Assembly: GCA_937950565.1 (NCBI GenBank)
Contig: CALFCS010000014.1
Span: 1 to 6,233 of the forward strand
Origin: an uncultured Lachnospiraceae bacterium
GTDB lineage: Bacteria > Bacillota > Clostridia > Lachnospirales > Lachnospiraceae
Length of the DNA: 6,233 nucleotides
Direction: 5' to 3'
A model generated the notes under the pieces. It worked only from the letters and a program-made list of their open reading frames with translations, did not search any database and was not told the DNA's origin. Position numbers and translations under genes: made by a program. Position 1 is the first letter of the stretch, and each line of letters begins with the position of its first letter. This document shows positions 5,481-6,233 of the stretch, piece after piece.

Positions 5481-6233
5481 ATGGAGATTGGATTTGGAGG
5501 AATTGTCATACCGGAGATACCAACAATTAGCAACCAAACAGAATATGAATCATTTCAGGGTAAAATGAGGGTGTCTTTAGTGTCTGCACCGCTATGTTCG
5601 GCATTTATTGGATTGATTTCATTGATATTAGTGTTGTGTACGACAAAGTATATAGGCAACGATTTTTGCTCGTATTATTTTTTGTTTTTCTCAGCGGTAT
5701 TTTTATGGTCTGTATATATTAACTTGACCTCTATGCTTGATTTAGGCAGTATCGTAGGGGATTATTCCGCTGTTAAAAAAATAAAAGACAATAACGGCTA
5801 CGCATTATTACAGATTTATAACTATTTTCTTCTTCAGGGAAATGAAAAGAAATTTGAAATGAGAGAGAACCAGAGATATTTCATAGAAAAGCTATATGAA
5901 GCAGGAAATAATTTATCTTTGGATAAAGAGGATAATTCAATCAATGTTTTGCTAATAAATGCGGTATTGTATGAAAGTCTTATGCGAAGAAATAGAGATA
6001 ATACAGAAATAATAAATTTCGACACAGACTTATGGAAAAGGAATATACATAATATTTTAAACAGACTACAATTTGAAGCATATTTTCAAACGTTCTCCCA
6101 TGCTGTCATTTGTATGCATTACAACGGAAAATCAGAAGAAGCACTTGAGTTATGGGAGAAGTATAAAGATAAAATGCCAAGTACAAATGTTGGAAAATAT
6201 AACAGTAAACAAGTTGAGTTATTCCTTTATGGG
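5481..6233 (+). CDS. M50-type metallopeptidase, C-terminal part after a frameshift, runs off the window
   Basis: This frame is open from 5403 to the window end; 5481 is its first ATG after the presumed frameshift point, not a likely true start. It continues the HELAH protein. MEIGFGGIVIP is followed by hydrophobic segments (around 5571-5640 and 5673-5727) and then NLTSMLDLGSIVGDYSAV. There, the Asp at 5739-5741 in LDLG is a plausible third zinc ligand, as in the LDG motif of site-2 proteases. Beyond it lies a long soluble, mostly helical region that ends in a TPR-like stretch (CMHYNGKSEEALELWEKYKDK). The restored protein would be at least about 350 residues. Strong AT bias matches the two-TM gene. 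Independent translation is doubtful because there is no ribosome site before 5481. The membership is inferred from motif order; a search with the frame-repaired protein would settle it. Confidence 0.5.
   Translation, partial: MEIGFGGIVIPEIPTISNQTEYESFQGKMRVSLVSAPLCSAFIGLISLILVLCTTKYIGNDFCSYYFLFFSAVFLWSVYINLTSMLDLGSIVGDYSAVKKIKDNNGYALLQIYNYFLLQGNEKKFEMRENQRYFIEKLYEAGNNLSLDKEDNSINVLLINAVLYESLMRRNRDNTEIINFDTDLWKRNIHNILNRLQFEAYFQTFSHAVICMHYNGKSEEALELWEKYKDKMPSTNVGKYNSKQVELFLYG

Overview
The window looks like chromosome from an endospore-forming member of the Clostridia, most likely a Lachnospiraceae-type Firmicute. The basis is a SipL-type spore-morphogenesis protein, a PrcB-domain protein, a GHKL sensor kinase paired with a Spo0A-like response regulator, and strong AGGAGG-like ribosome binding sites. 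No tRNA, rRNA, CRISPR array, transposase or phage gene was found.

Layout. Bases 1-350 hold the end of a secreted PrcB-domain protein (+). Bases 486-2078 hold sipL (+), three SPOCS/DUF3794 repeats followed by a LysM domain. A convergent gap follows, with a perfect 10-bp inverted repeat. On the minus strand lie a seven-TM GHKL histidine kinase (3711 to 2236) and, upstream of it in the same direction, a response regulator with a receiver domain and a Spo0A-type DNA-binding domain (4669 to 3881). Between them, on the plus strand, is a 14-codon ORF at 3828-3872 with an optimal Shine-Dalgarno. It encodes MDQFLDWITHIFRI, a perfectly amphipathic helix. From about 4800 an AT-rich plus-strand group starts: an 8-codon mini-ORF, a small two-TM protein, and an M50 (site-2 protease type) metallopeptidase with HELAH that runs off the window end. 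The two-TM gene and the M50 gene each have an apparent one-base frameshift.

How it may work together. The kinase, regulator, tiny peptide and membrane protease resemble the parts of a peptide-signalling circuit. The two intergenic regions, upstream of the kinase/peptide and upstream of the regulator/protease group, share an ACAAAAACCAAC 12-mer and further ACCAAY repeats. This would fit one regulator binding both divergent control regions. The domain calls for the kinase, the regulator and SipL are firm. The peptide, its role as signal and the circuit are inference. The left third (PrcB, sipL) is richer in G+C and looks like core genome; the right part is AT-rich and looks accessory.
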